DNA of 64,000 nt, taken from assembly GCF_905220565.1 (NCBI RefSeq), contig NC_059417.1:12076518-12140517 (forward strand), written 5' to 3'. Of the stretch, positions 42,486 to 52,252 are shown in pieces. The notes under the pieces are model-generated. The model had not been told where the DNA came from and ran no database searches. It saw only the letters and a list, made by a program, of their open reading frames with translations. The stretch's first letter is position 1, and each line of letters starts with the position of its first letter. Source of the DNA: Melitaea cinxia. Its lineage: Eukaryota; Arthropoda; Insecta; Lepidoptera; Nymphalidae. The translations under genes were made by a program, and so were the position numbers.

Positions 42486-43724
42486 CTAACTTATACTAAA
42501 CTTTTCTAAATATTCAATTATCTTCGGAAAGATCATTTTTTTTGTGAACTGACTGTAAACTATGTCGAGGTGATTCCACAGTGGATCTGGAACTTCGAAA
42601 GCTTCCAGAACGTTCGGTAATTGTTCAATTAACCACAGAACACTTTCCTTGGGAACCATGCCGTCATTCTTACTATAAAACCCCACAAATGGAACTGTCA
42701 CAGCACTGAGGTTATAGATTGGTGGTTGTACCGCTTGATAAACTTTTAAATTGCCTCTTTTACCATAATCATACTTCTGGAAATTATCTGTCACTAATAT
42801 TTGACCGTAATGCGCAAGCGTGCGAAGGGAAGCACCAGCAGGAAAATGTGCGTATAGCTTCCGTATTGTTTCTTCTTTTATAGACCCTGGATGAGGAGAA
42901 TCTAAAATTGCCAGAATATTGCCACAAATAAATTTTGCAGGCAATCTGTAACGGCAAAAGAACACAAGAAATTCTTCCACTAAGGAACCTTTTGGGGAAA
43001 CTTCGTAAATATTGATTGCATTAAGTAGCTCTTCGAACAGTCGGGCTACATTAAATGCCACTTGTAGCGCCAATGAAATGCGAGACCCAAGTGTTGCTGG
43101 TGCTAAGCCAATAAAAACGTTTGCTTTGTCACAATAGCCCGGTCTCTCTGAGCACATAATAAGGTACGTAGTACCCCCTTGTGAATATCCGATGAAATTC
43201 AACTTCGCTTCCCGCGTGTATTTCAATACATAATCAATCGTAGCTGGTATATCATAAACTCCAATTTGGTCTATTGAGAAATTCCAAAATTCGGGATCTC
43301 TATCGGGATCCAATCGCAAATGTCGCCTAGAATAGAAATTACCGCGTTGGTTTCCAACCCACAAGTCGTAACATGCATCTGATATTAGATACGCCAATCC
43401 AGCATCGGGTCCAGCGTCGAGAAAACCGTCAGAGCATTGGAGGAGACCGTGCATTAAAAGAACCGGCGGTCTTTTTAACTTCGTACACTTTCTTCCATTG
43501 ATCCTGAACATCGTCAAGACGTACCCATCCTCGGTGACTACGGTATGTTCCTCCGACCTATATCCATAGCGTGCACTTATTTCGGTGAAATTTAACAATG
43601 TGTCTTCATGATATCCAAGCGATCTTTTCCATTCCTTACTAATTTTCAATTTTAAAATATTGCTGAGAATAACGCCTATAGATAGTGAGAGCACGTAGAA
43701 GGCGATGTAAGCTTTTGAGGACAT
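42486..43724 (-). CDS. Acid lipase, copy 2 (lipase 1/3-like)
   Basis: A 412-residue acid lipase, same fold and expected reaction as copy 1. ATG at 43722-43724. Hydrophobic segment at about residues 5-22. EEHTVVTEDGYVLTMFRI lies at about 58-75 and the oxyanion HGLLQ at 92-96. Nucleophile Ser181 is in GYSQG, Asp354 in KNDGMV and His385 in WNHLD, so the triad is complete. Over the C-terminal 200 residues it is almost identical to copy 3 (EELLxAINIYEVSPKGSL, KFICGNILA). In the segment around residues 160-180 it instead matches copy 1 (YTREAK), where copy 3 has NTNEKK. Private changes near the active site (SDGFLD and GNFYS instead of SDAWLD and GNYYS) could affect the acyl pocket (inference). No intron, no defect. 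Confidence 0.95.
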   Translation of the reverse strand: MSSKAYIAFYVLSLSIGVILSNILKLKISKEWKRSLGYHEDTLLNFTEISARYGYRSEEHTVVTEDGYVLTMFRINGRKCTKLKRPPVLLMHGLLQCSDGFLDAGPDAGLAYLISDACYDLWVGNQRGNFYSRRHLRLDPDRDPEFWNFSIDQIGVYDIPATIDYVLKYTREAKLNFIGYSQGGTTYLIMCSERPGYCDKANVFIGLAPATLGSRISLALQVAFNVARLFEELLNAINIYEVSPKGSLVEEFLVFFCRYRLPAKFICGNILAILDSPHPGSIKEETIRKLYAHFPAGASLRTLAHYGQILVTDNFQKYDYGKRGNLKVYQAVQPPIYNLSAVTVPFVGFYSKNDGMVPKESVLWLIEQLPNVLEAFEVPDPLWNHLDIVYSQFTKKMIFPKIIEYLEKFSIS

Positions 43725-43762
43725 TATACCAACTGAAGCCTCGGCTGATTACAAAGTAGGAA
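43725..43762 (-). promoter_or_regulatory. Conserved upstream block of lipase 2
   Basis: Minus-strand TTCCTACTTT (43753-43762) and TCAGTTG (43730-43736) at the same distances from the ATG as in copies 1 and 3. Confidence 0.55.
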
Positions 43763-44059
43763 CAAATAAATAGAAGTATTTTCCAAGGTAGAATAATTAA
43801 TATATTTTTAACAATTAAAATATAAATAGCAAAAAATGCAAGGCTAAAGAGCAACAACAGTATTATAGATAAAAAAAAATTATGTTTATAATAATCTTTG
43901 AATTATGTATTGTCAGATTAAAGTGTTAACTGTTGAGATTCTTGAACTATTGAAAAAAGGCTGAAGCATAACAGTAACTAAAATAAAATATCTATTAATT
44001 ATATCTATTAATATACAGCATACAGTATTATATGACACATTCCATATTAAGATTAACAA

Positions 44060-44215
44060 TGGTTGTTAGTTGTCTATGACAGCAAGCAGACAGGACACCT
44101 CTCCGTGCTCTTCGAAACACGACCCACAAGGAGAAATAATAATCAAAAACAAATATTTCTCCAAATACAAATTTCCATCCCGAGCGGGAATCAAATCCGC
44201 AAACGGCGTTGTTAT
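44060..44215 (-). repeat. Family C-like tRNA head, within the duplication
   Basis: Minus-strand B-box region GATTTGATTCCCGCTCGGGA and the CACGGAGAGGTGTCCTG part. The paralogous piece is at 48435-48560. Confidence 0.6.
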
Positions 44216-44365
44216 CGTTAAGAATAAAACTAATGTACTTGAGGCTATTTATTATTAAGTCCAATATTTTTGTATTTCTATAAGTACGGATTACGGAATT
44301 CAACAATTTCCTCAATGTACATTACATATTAATGTTTGCGATAATATCTATTCCGACAGGTTTTT

Positions 44366-44425
44366 AACCGACTTCAAAAAAAGATGTGTTTTCTCAATTC
44401 GACCGTATATGTATGTATGTATATA
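44366..44425 (+). mobile_element. Family D 5' fragment
   Basis: AACCGACTTCAAAAAAAGAT, CTCAATTCGACCGTATATGT, then cut by a TA-rich run and a Helitron. Confidence 0.65.
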
Positions 44426-44433
44426 TATATATA

Positions 44434-44729
44434 CTAGCTGACACGGCAAACGTTGTCTTGCCGCTACACGCTATTTAAAAATAGGGGTTGGTGGTAGAAG
44501 GGTGAATATATAGGGTTGTATGTATTTTTCAACGCTAAATCATAATAAAATAAAAAATAAACAATTTATCTAAAAATTAAAAACAATATATTTAGGGGTG
44601 GACTACCCTTAACATTTAGGGGGATGAAAAATGGATGTTGTTTGATTCTCAGACCTACCCGATATGCACACAAAACTTCATGAGTCAAGCCGTTTCGGAG
44701 GTGTTTAACTACAAACACCGCGACATGAG

Positions 44730-44768
<39 letters not shown>
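44434..44768 (-). mobile_element. Non-autonomous Helitron, minus strand
   Basis: CTAG at 44434-44437 (after an A) with CGGCAAACGTTGTCTTGCCG next to it, an excellent hairpin. The interior is a relative of 31021-31332. The 5' end has dissolved into a TA microsatellite (about 44735-44768). Confidence 0.75.
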
Positions 44769-44769
<1 letters not shown>

Positions 44770-45038
44770 CGCGAAAAAAAAACGATAAATTACTATTGAA
44801 TTTAGCTTCTACGTTGAATAACTTTGAAAGGAATGAATTTAATTAAAAATATCTAAAAAGATTTTTTTTATAAGAATATTGATACTCTATCACAAAAACA
44901 AAAACGAAACGCAAAATTGAAAAAAATAAATAAATCAATGTTTAAGGCACGATTACAAGGAAACGGCTTGTTTTACATCAATTTACTAAAGAAAGTTTTG
45001 AGTTAAAATATGCGACTAATGTTTAAAACCAATACTCT

Positions 45039-45462
45039 TAACGATACACCCCTTAATATTATTATTAAGGGCTCAAACTTTGACGATACACCCCTTAATA
45101 TTATTATTAAGGGCTCAAACTTTGACGATACACCCCTTAATATTATTATTAAGGGCTCAAACTTTGACGATACACCCCTTAATATTATTATTAAGGGCTC
45201 AAACTTTGACGATACACTCCTTAATATTATTATTAAGGGCTCAAACTTTGACGACACACCCCTTAATATTATTATTAAAGGCTCAAACTTTGACGACACA
45301 CCCCTTAATATTATTATTAAGGGCTCAAACTTTGACGATACACCCCTTAATATTATTATTAAGGGCTCAAAATTTGACGATACACCCCTTAATATTATTA
45401 TTAAGGGCTTAAAATTTGACGATACACCCCTTAATATTATTATTAAGGGCTCAAACATTGAA
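45039..45462. repeat. 42 bp minisatellite, ten copies
   Basis: Ten tandem units of 42 bp. Each contains the perfect hairpin CCCTTAATATTATTATTAAGGG (8 bp arms: CCCTTAAT, loop ATTATT, ATTAAGGG), joined by a CTCAAACTTTGACGATACAC linker. Most units differ at zero to three positions. Because 42 is a multiple of three, three frames stay open (up to 159 codons on plus, 151 on minus); I read these as artefacts of the repeat, not genes. Confidence 0.97.
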
Positions 45463-45534
45463 GATAACGTTTTTTATCATCATGAATGATATTTTCACAG
45501 CATTGTTAAAAAAATAGCCGTTTTTTGACTAGTC

Positions 45535-45669
45535 TAGCCTATATATAGCCTTCCTGGGTAAATGGACTATCCAAAACAAAAATAATTTTAGAGTTCGGAC
45601 CAGCAGCTCCCGAGATTAGTACATTTAAACAAACTAACAACCTCTTCAGTTTTATAATATTAGTATAGA
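45535..45669 (-). mobile_element. Helitron 5' part
   Basis: Minus strand starts A|TCTATACTAATATTATAAAA (TC at 45669-45668), followed by GAAGAGGTTGTTAGTTTGTT and a GGTCCGAACTC segment, up to the AAGGCTATATATAGGC part near 45540. Confidence 0.65.
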
Positions 45670-45811
45670 TTATTGATTATTTTAATTGAGTCTGGTTCAT
45701 TTGTCGTTTGTTGTATTTACGTAGCTTGATATAATTTCCTGTTTACATAAAATTTCTGAACGCACGCATAAATATTTGACATCCATTATATATGTTAATC
45801 CTTTTTTATTT

Positions 45812-46127
45812 ACTGATATTAAAGGAGGAGGTTACTTAATTCGACCGTATTTATATATATATTTTTTAATGTATGTTTGGGGATAACTTTTTCGTTTATG
45901 AACCGATTTTGCTGATTCTCGTTTTGTTGGAAAGGAGATATCCTAAGTGTGGTATTATGATACGGAAACCAGGATCTGATGATGTCATCTCTGAAAAATT
46001 GAGGGGAATCTTCTAAAATCGTAGTGGCGTAGTGCATTTGTTAATTATTTTCGTCTACTTACGATGTATTACTTATCGATATAATTGAAGTCGGTTTTTT
46101 TAGTTTGTGAGCAAACACAATTATTAA
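45812..46127 (+). mobile_element. Family D element
   Basis: The start is eroded (AAAGGAGGAGGTTACTTAAT). GAAGTCGGTT lies at 46087-46096, then the hairpin GTTTGTGAGCAAAC and ACAATTATT. Confidence 0.82.
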
Positions 46128-46129
46128 AA

Positions 46130-46458
46130 TCTATAATAAGCCATTGACCTATTATTGTGGATTTATCTTGTCGATTCGAAATCTTTATTTAAATACGTTC
46201 TTCAATTTAAGGGGAGAGCTTACCGTATCGACGGGATGAACATTAAATGATTGACAGTTAAGAAACCCTTAAATATTTTCTATAGGATTATTTATTTGAT
46301 TTTTATTTTATCGTAAATTTTCAGAGGTTTCAAAATTCACAAAAATCGGTCCATCGGTTCTCGAGATATAAGTATTCGAATAAACCCGATTTTTTTTTGT
46401 AAAGATTATCATTATTCGTTATTTATAATTTTCTTTCACTGTAATTTTATAAATTACT
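46130..46458. other. Lipase 3 downstream region
   Basis: AT-rich. The CAAAAATCGGTCCATCGGTT...GAGATATAAG segment (about 46339-46374) is of a kind common in insect repeats. The final about 60 bp match the lipase 2 downstream flank. Confidence 0.45.
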
Positions 46459-46460
46459 TT

Positions 46461-47702
46461 CTAACTTATACTAAATCGTTCTAAATATTCAATTATCTTC
46501 GGAAAGATCATTTTTTTTGTAAACTGACTGTAGGCTACGTCGAAGTGATTCCACAGTGGGTCTGAAACCTCGAAAGCTTCCAGAACGTTCGGTAATTTTT
46601 CGATTAACCACAGAATACTTTCCTTAGAAACCATTTTGTCATTTCTACCATACAGCGTCACAAATGGAACTGTCACAGCACTGAAGTTATAGATTGGGGG
46701 TTTGACTGCTTGATAAATTTTCAAATTGCCTCTTTTACCATAATCGTACTTTTGGAAATGATCTGCCAATAATATCTGACCGTAATGCGCAATCGTGCGA
46801 ACCGAAGTACCAACAGGAAAATGTGCGTATAGCTTGCGTATGGTTTCCTCTTTTATAGATCCTGGATGAGAGGAATCCAATAGTGCCAGAATATTGCCAC
46901 AAATGAATTTTGCAGGCAATCTGTAACGGCAAAAGAACACAAGAAATTCTTCCATTAAGGAACCTTTTGGGGAAACTTCGTAAATATTAATTGCAGTAAG
47001 TAGCTCTTCGAACAGTCGTGCCATGTGTAATACTACTTGTAGCGCCATTGACATGCGAATCCCAATTGTTGCTGGTGCTAAGCCAATAAAAACGTTTGCT
47101 TTCTCACAATAGCCCGGTCTCTCTGAGCACATAATAAGGTACGTACCACCCCCTTGAGAATATCCAATGTAATTCATTTTTTTCTCATTTGTGTTTTTCA
47201 ATACATAATCAATCGTAGCTGGTACATCATAAAGTCCAATTTGGTCTTTTGAGAATTCCCAAAATTCGGGATCTCTATCGGGATCCAAGCGCAAATGTCG
47301 CCTGGAATAGTAATTACCGCGTTGGTTTCCAACCCACAAGTCGTAACATGCATCTGATATTAGATAAGCCAATCCAGCATCGGGTCCAGCGTCGAGCCAA
47401 GCATCAGAACTTTGCAGGAGACCGTGCATTAAAATAACTGGTGGTCTTTTTAGCTTAGTACACTTTCTTCCATTGATCCTGAACATCGTCAAGACATACC
47501 CATCCTCGGTGACTACGGTATGTTCTTCTGAACTATATCCATAGCGTGCACTTAATTCGGTGAAATTTAGCAATGTGTCTTCATGATACCCAAGCGATCT
47601 TTTCGATTCTTTAGTAATTGTTGTCAGTTTTAAAATATTACTGAGAATAACAGCTATAGACAGTAAGATCACACAGAACGTGATATAAACCTTTGACGAC
47701 AT
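46461..47702 (-). CDS. Acid lipase, copy 3 (lipase 1/3-like)
   Basis: A 413-residue acid lipase. ATG at 47700-47702. Hydrophobic residues about 6-23, then EEHTVVTEDGYVLTMFRI, HGLLQ (93-97), nucleophile Ser182 in GYSQG, Asp355 in GRNDKM and His386 in WNHFD. The triad is complete; the residue after His-Asn is changed from L (copies 1 and 2, WNHLD) to F. It is the closest relative of copy 2 overall, but between HGLLQSSDAWLD and GNYYSRRH it matches copy 1 rather than copy 2. It lies in the second unit of the duplication, so copies 2 and 3 arose by a tandem event younger than the split from copy 1, with later sequence exchange probable. No intron, no defect. Confidence 0.95.
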   Translation of the reverse strand: MSSKVYITFCVILLSIAVILSNILKLTTITKESKRSLGYHEDTLLNFTELSARYGYSSEEHTVVTEDGYVLTMFRINGRKCTKLKRPPVILMHGLLQSSDAWLDAGPDAGLAYLISDACYDLWVGNQRGNYYSRRHLRLDPDRDPEFWEFSKDQIGLYDVPATIDYVLKNTNEKKMNYIGYSQGGGTYLIMCSERPGYCEKANVFIGLAPATIGIRMSMALQVVLHMARLFEELLTAINIYEVSPKGSLMEEFLVFFCRYRLPAKFICGNILALLDSSHPGSIKEETIRKLYAHFPVGTSVRTIAHYGQILLADHFQKYDYGKRGNLKIYQAVKPPIYNFSAVTVPFVTLYGRNDKMVSKESILWLIEKLPNVLEAFEVSDPLWNHFDVAYSQFTKKMIFPKIIEYLERFSIS

Positions 47703-47740
47703 TATAACAACTGAAGTCGAGTCTGCTTACAAAGTAGGAA
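47703..47740 (-). promoter_or_regulatory. Conserved upstream block of lipase 3
   Basis: Minus-strand TTCCTACTTT (47731-47740) and TCAGTTG (47708-47714) at the same distances from the ATG as in copies 1 and 2. Confidence 0.55.
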
Positions 47741-47989
47741 TAATTAAATGGTAGTTATTTCCCAAGGCAAATTACTTTATGAATTTTTAGTAATAAAAAT
47801 ATAAATAGTAAAAATACAAAGTTAAGGAGCAATTGAACAGTGTTTTAGATAAAAATTATTGAGTTTATAATATTAGTGTAATATATTGTCGGATTAGAGT
47901 GATATATCATGAGATTCTCGTCTTCGGACTATCGAGACATATGCTTCACCATCACAATAACTAAAATAAATTATCTATGTATTACTAAC

Positions 47990-48085
47990 ATCTCGCTCGG
48001 CTTCGCACGGGTATTTAACAAAAATTTCAGAATAAAAATTCCCCTAATTTTTTTTGAAAATATAATATAGCCCATGTCGCCCGCG
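47990..48085 (-). repeat. Helitron-like fragment in the lipase 3 unit
   Basis: CTCGCTCGGCTTCGCACGGG, then AGAATAAAAATTCCC and AATATAGCCCATGTCGCCCG, a composition typical of the Helitron 3' portion on the minus strand. Confidence 0.45.
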
Positions 48086-48164
48086 GATATTAAGAAAGTT
48101 AAGAATTATTAAGAGTAACAATGGCTGTCAGGTTTCTTTGACCGCAGGCACCAACAGCATTCGC

Positions 48165-48428
48165 TGTGTTGCTTGCACAGCAGCCAGTAGCCTCCCCCTC
48201 TCTTCCCGTGGGTGTCGTAAGAGGCGACTAAGGGATAACATAGTTCCACTAACACCTTGCAACTTAAAAAGCCGACCGATGGAGGGATAACCATCCAACT
48301 GCTGGCTTTAAAATGCACAGGCCGAAAACGGGTAGCAGCGTCTTCGGTGCGCCATTTTCGGCGCGAACTCGTGGAGGCCTATGCCCAGCAGTGGACTGCG
48401 ATAGGCTGAAATAATGATGATGAAATGA
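48165..48428 (+). repeat. Family B SINE inserted in the lipase 3 unit
   Basis: CCTCCCCCTCTCTTCCCGTG to CCAGCAGTGGACTGCGATAG with an AATAATGATGATG tail. Absent from the equivalent place in the lipase 2 unit, so it postdates the duplication or was lost there. Confidence 0.85.
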
Positions 48429-48434
48429 TGATAC

Positions 48435-48560
48435 ACAAACAGAACAGAAACTCTTCGTGCTATCCGAAACACAAGGAGAAAATAATATCATGATCAAAAA
48501 CAAACATTTGTCCAAATAAAAAATTTCCATCCCGAGCGGGAATCAAATCCACAAACGGCG
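48435..48560 (-). repeat. Family C-like tRNA head (duplicate)
   Basis: CATCCCGAGCGGGAATCAAA and ATCCACAAACGGCGATGTTA; paralogue of 44060-44215. Confidence 0.6.
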
Positions 48561-48724
48561 ATGTTATGGTTAAGAATAATACTTATTTACAAGGTTATTT
48601 ATTATTAAGTCCAATATTTTGTATTTCCATAAGTACAGATTATGCGATTTATCAACAACTTCCTCAATATACTTATATTAATGTTTATGATATTATCTGA
48701 TCCAACAAGTTTTGTTCCCTCTTG

Positions 48725-49225
48725 TTAAATAAATGTTACATTTTCTGAAATTTTCTAACTTTTTGTGGAATTTGCTTAATTCTGCATTCCATTTTTACCC
48801 TTCTATAATATATTGGCACAAGGTAATTGACGCGGTTTGTGTTGACTGCCTTCTGATGAGGTTGCAATTAAACTTCCTCCTGTAACATATAAAAGGGTCA
48901 CTACAAACTGCGCCTACAGCCTACCGAAATTTTTTACTTTTGCTTGCAGTGGAACCAATTGGATGTTCGGGCGATAGAATATTCTTCAAAGGGGTAGATT
49001 AACTACTCATTTCACGACGTCTACTGGAGACGACAACTGAATTGAGGATACTCACATTTTTGCTCGCTACGCTAAACAACACAAAAGACTTAATGCGATA
49101 TAATTAGCGTAAGGTGCACAATAAGGCGGCCTTATCACTAAGCGATCTTTTGACAGAGGCACTAAAAGTTGTGCAGGGAAAATTTAAAAGAAATATCAAA
49201 GTTGCACATATAAAATATGTGCTGT
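48725..49225. other. No gene seen
   Basis: A decayed family E piece is possible at about 48895-48925 (GGGTCACTACAAACTGCGCC). The rest is AT-rich. Confidence 0.45.
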
Positions 49226-49227
49226 TT

Positions 49228-49512
49228 TAACTGAGGTAGGGCACAGCAGGAATTTCCTGCTCAAAATATGGAGCAGCCCGACTGGGGTAACCTCGACCTT
49301 ACAGAAGATCACAGCAAAATAATTCTGTTTTCAAGCAGTATTGTGTTCCTGTTGGTGAGTAAGGTGACCAGAGCTCCTGGGGGATTGTGGATTAGGTCGG
49401 CACGCGCTTGCGATGCTTCTGGTGTTGCAGGTGTCTATAAGCTACGGTAATCGCTTACCATCAGGTGAGCCGTACGCTTGTTTGCCGACCTGGTGACATA
49501 AAAAAAGTGTGC
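49228..49512 (+). repeat. Family A SINE-like copy, full length
   Basis: Starts ACTGAGGTAGGGCACAGCAG, GTGACCAGAGCTCCTGGGGG at about 49364, ends ATCAGGTGAGCCGTACGCTT, GTTTGCCGACCTGGTGACAT and AAAAAA. The best plus-strand reference for comparison with the LINE. Confidence 0.92.
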
Positions 49513-49514
49513 AT

Positions 49515-50325
49515 AAAACTAACAATTAAAAACAAAAAATATTGCATATAGGAGAGTAACAATAAACGAATCTTGGAAAACATCAAAGGTAAAGGTTACA
49601 ATTCAATAATACAGAAGTGGAACCGCGTAGGTATAATATTTAGTATTAAGTAAATCTCTTCAATGTGGAGTGAAACCATAAAATGGGCCCTTATAAAAGT
49701 AAACAGAATCGTAAGGAAAAATTAACATTATTTATATCAAAGCTAACAAGAACTTCTATACCTTACAAGCCATCATTAAGGCTCTAACACCTTGTTTCGT
49801 CTGCGAAATAAATTTTTACCTTAAAACCCACTTTTATTCAACAATAGACCTTATCGCAATAATTTTAAGGCTTAAATTTTTTTGTTTTAAAATCCTATCG
49901 ACCATTGTCGTTAAAAAATACGTATTTCGTCTTGATTTTCGAAAAAGAACTGTAGTAAAATAAAAATACAATTTAATTTTCCTTGCCTTTGAAGGAATAT
50001 AACGTTTATTTAAATATTCGTTACATAATAGGCCTTATTACAAAGCGATACGGTTCGCTTAGTATCATTTGTCAAAGAAAATTAAACGGAAATTTCGTTA
50101 AAAGTGGCGAAATAAAATACGGCGAAAAGTGGTCATTGGAACTGACTTTAGCGGTTATGATAACGCGTTCGATTCTCACATTACGAAATATTATTTACCA
50201 GTGACCGTGGCGTCTGCAACGTCACTGAAATATCACGGAGCATCAAAATAACAATTGTGTATTTGTAATTGTAACCACTTTATACACGATTGACTTGGAG
50301 AGTAAGCTGGTGAATGCGTGACGAG
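49515..50325. other. No gene seen
   Basis: AT-rich. The 73-codon open frame at 49983-50204 has no recognisable motif. Confidence 0.5.
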
Positions 50326-50329
50326 AGCG

Positions 50330-50505
50330 TTACGAAAAGTGTGATCGCACGAGGCGAACGGAGCAAGAAAGAAAGATGCGAGCACACATTTCCTTTCTCT
50401 CCTTCTCCCTTAGCCAATTACGTTTCGTATATCTAAGATACAATGCAGACCTATTGTGCAGAAGTTTTCTTCAGTCGTGTGGGCTAAAGCACGCTCGTCT
50501 TTTTT
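50330..50505 (+). repeat. Family H repeat
   Basis: GTGATCGCACGAGGCGAACG, ATTACGTTTCGTATATC, CTTCAGTCGTGTGGGCTAAA, GCACGCTCGTCTTTTTT. Confidence 0.68.
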
Positions 50506-50561
50506 CCTGGATCAAATAGCACAGTTTTGTGTGGAGTGAATTTTACTCTTAACTATTAATA

Positions 50562-50945
50562 ACCGACTTTCAAAAAAGGAGGAGGTTATCAATTCGATTG
50601 TATATTTAATAAATGTATGTTAACTAAGAACTTTTCACTGGGTGGACCGATTTTGATAAAAAATTTTTTATAAAAACGTGGTGCGTGTCAATTACTATTT
50701 AAATTGAGGTCTGACAAGTACTTTTCGAGTTATATCTAATAATGCGTATTTACTTGACAATTTTTTCGTCAACTGAGTTCATACTTGTCTTGTAGTCTCA
50801 TTTTAATTTGATTAAGATCTAATGACTACTTCTTAAGTAATCTTTGATAACAGATATTTACTTGAAAATTTTTCATTGTAGGTAACGTTGAATTACTTGT
50901 CGATGTAATTGAAGTCGTTTTTTTTCGTTTGCAAACACAATTATA
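50562..50945 (+). mobile_element. Family D element (about 380 bp)
   Basis: AACCGACTTTCAAAAAAGGA, two monomers, GAAGTCGTTT and a shortened hairpin GTTTGCAAAC, then ACAATTAT. Confidence 0.85.
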
Positions 50946-51165
50946 AATTAAAACAAATATAGTTTTAATTATGTAAAATGACGATTTGAAAGTGCCATTG
51001 AAGCCTTTTGACAATAGATAGACATAGACAGTGATTTTTGATTTTGATCATAGATTTTCATTTTGATAAATATACACGTAAAACGTAATCTATTCATATA
51101 ATAAAATGTTGGAAAAGTCAAAACTGTACATTGAATATTTTTTTAAAAGAATACTTGGGGTGTAA

Positions 51166-51541
51166 TCTATAATCGACACCAAAGCCAAAAATATAGTTAT
51201 TAGAATTTTTGTCTGTTTGTCTGTTTGTCTGTATGAATGTCCGGGATAAACTCAAAAAGTACTGCATGGATTTACTTCAAATTTGTCACAAATATTATTA
51301 AGAAGTCGGGTCAACATATAAAATACATATTATCACGCTATCACCTACGGGGAACGAGCAGTGAACCATTATTTCTGCAACGCATTCTGTAACAACGTGT
51401 AATCTAACGACGCATATTTGACTGTTATTGTTATTATGTTAATAACCATGCTATAAGCTAGCTTCACACTATAAATAAAGACATTCTGTAGTATATTTAT
51501 TATCAGCATTGCATCCGTGCGAAGCCAGGGCGGGTCGCTAG
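51166..51541 (+). mobile_element. Non-autonomous Helitron, complete (376 bp)
   Basis: 5' TCTATAATCGACACCAAAGC after an A; 3' CTAG at 51538-51541 before a T, preceded by CGTGCGAAGCCAGGGCGGGT. A (GTCTGTTT)n stretch is at about 51210-51235. The element class differs in sequence from those at 5.99 and 31.02 kb. Confidence 0.78.
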
Positions 51542-51851
51542 TATATACACAAGTACATATATAAATAAGTACATATATATTACACCCAGACTGTATTAGA
51601 CGCGAGGAAATATCTGTCCCGACTCTTCATTAAGACAGGCTATGCGCCTCTGACCTACATGTGGCAGATCGATAGGGGTCAACGACACGCTTTATAGGTT
51701 AAAGATATTTTTTGCGTCTCTTTTCTATTCTATTAAATTTTTCCATTGTATGAGAAATATTAAGAAACGCTTTAGTTAGTATTAAGGCCCTAAAGTGAAA
51801 ATTTTTGTTGAAAAACTTATTTTTGATTTAAATCAGGCACTAGCGGACTCA

Positions 51852-51935
51852 ACACATGAGTTCACTCCATTATTGGTGCGAACTCGTGGAGGCCTATGTC
51901 CAGCAGTGGACTGTATTAGGCTGAGCTGATGACTG
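51852..51935 (+). repeat. Family B SINE 3' fragment
   Basis: CACATGAGTTCACTCCATTA, CGTGGAGGCCTATGTCCAGC, AGTGGACTGTATTAGGCTGA. Confidence 0.8.
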
Positions 51936-52139
51936 ATGATCATGACTAGCGGACTCGACGTCTTTTTTACTGTTATAGTTTTTTTGTGAATATATACTTT
52001 TTACTTTTTTTTTACACAAACCTTGTCTAAGTAATAATGGATAAACAGAAAAAGGATTGTCCGATTTGTTGCAATTGTCCGAAAATTAGGCTCGAACGTA
52101 TATTTTCGTTCGGAATTTCATTTTTTTTTTTAAATATTT

Positions 52140-52252
52140 AACTAGGTCGGCAGACAAGCGTACGGCTCACCTTATGGTAAGCGATTACAATAGTTTATAG
52201 ACGTCTGCCACCACAGAAGCATCGCAAACGCGTTGCCGACCCTATCTCATAA
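52140..52252 (-). repeat. Family A fragment (tail half)
   Basis: Plus-strand text GTCGGCAGACAAGCGTACGG, CTCACCTTATGGTAAGCG and GAAGCATCGCAAACGCG; the head is absent. Confidence 0.78.

Larger units (their letters stand above)
42425..44360. repeat. Segmental duplication, unit with lipase 2
   Basis: Matches 46400-48720. Beyond the gene, the upstream side keeps ATAAATAG-type blocks, AACTAAAATAAA, CATCCCGAGCGGGAATCAAA (about 44177-44196), TTATTATTAAGTCCAATATT and a ATATTAATGTTTGCGATAAT end. The right edge is near 44360, where a family D start begins. Confidence 0.8.
46400..48720. repeat. Segmental duplication, unit with lipase 3
   Basis: Pairs with 42425-44360. Longer because a family B SINE (48165-48425) and a Helitron-like fragment (about 47990-48085) are present only here. 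Confidence 0.8.

Noticed and set aside
45039..45462. CRISPR-like array
   Set aside because: The units are contiguous tandem repeats without unique spacers, and the window is eukaryotic.
45003..45489. Open frames of 151 and 159 codons on opposite strands
   Set aside because: Produced by the 42 bp tandem repeat, whose period is a multiple of three; no protein family and no start context.
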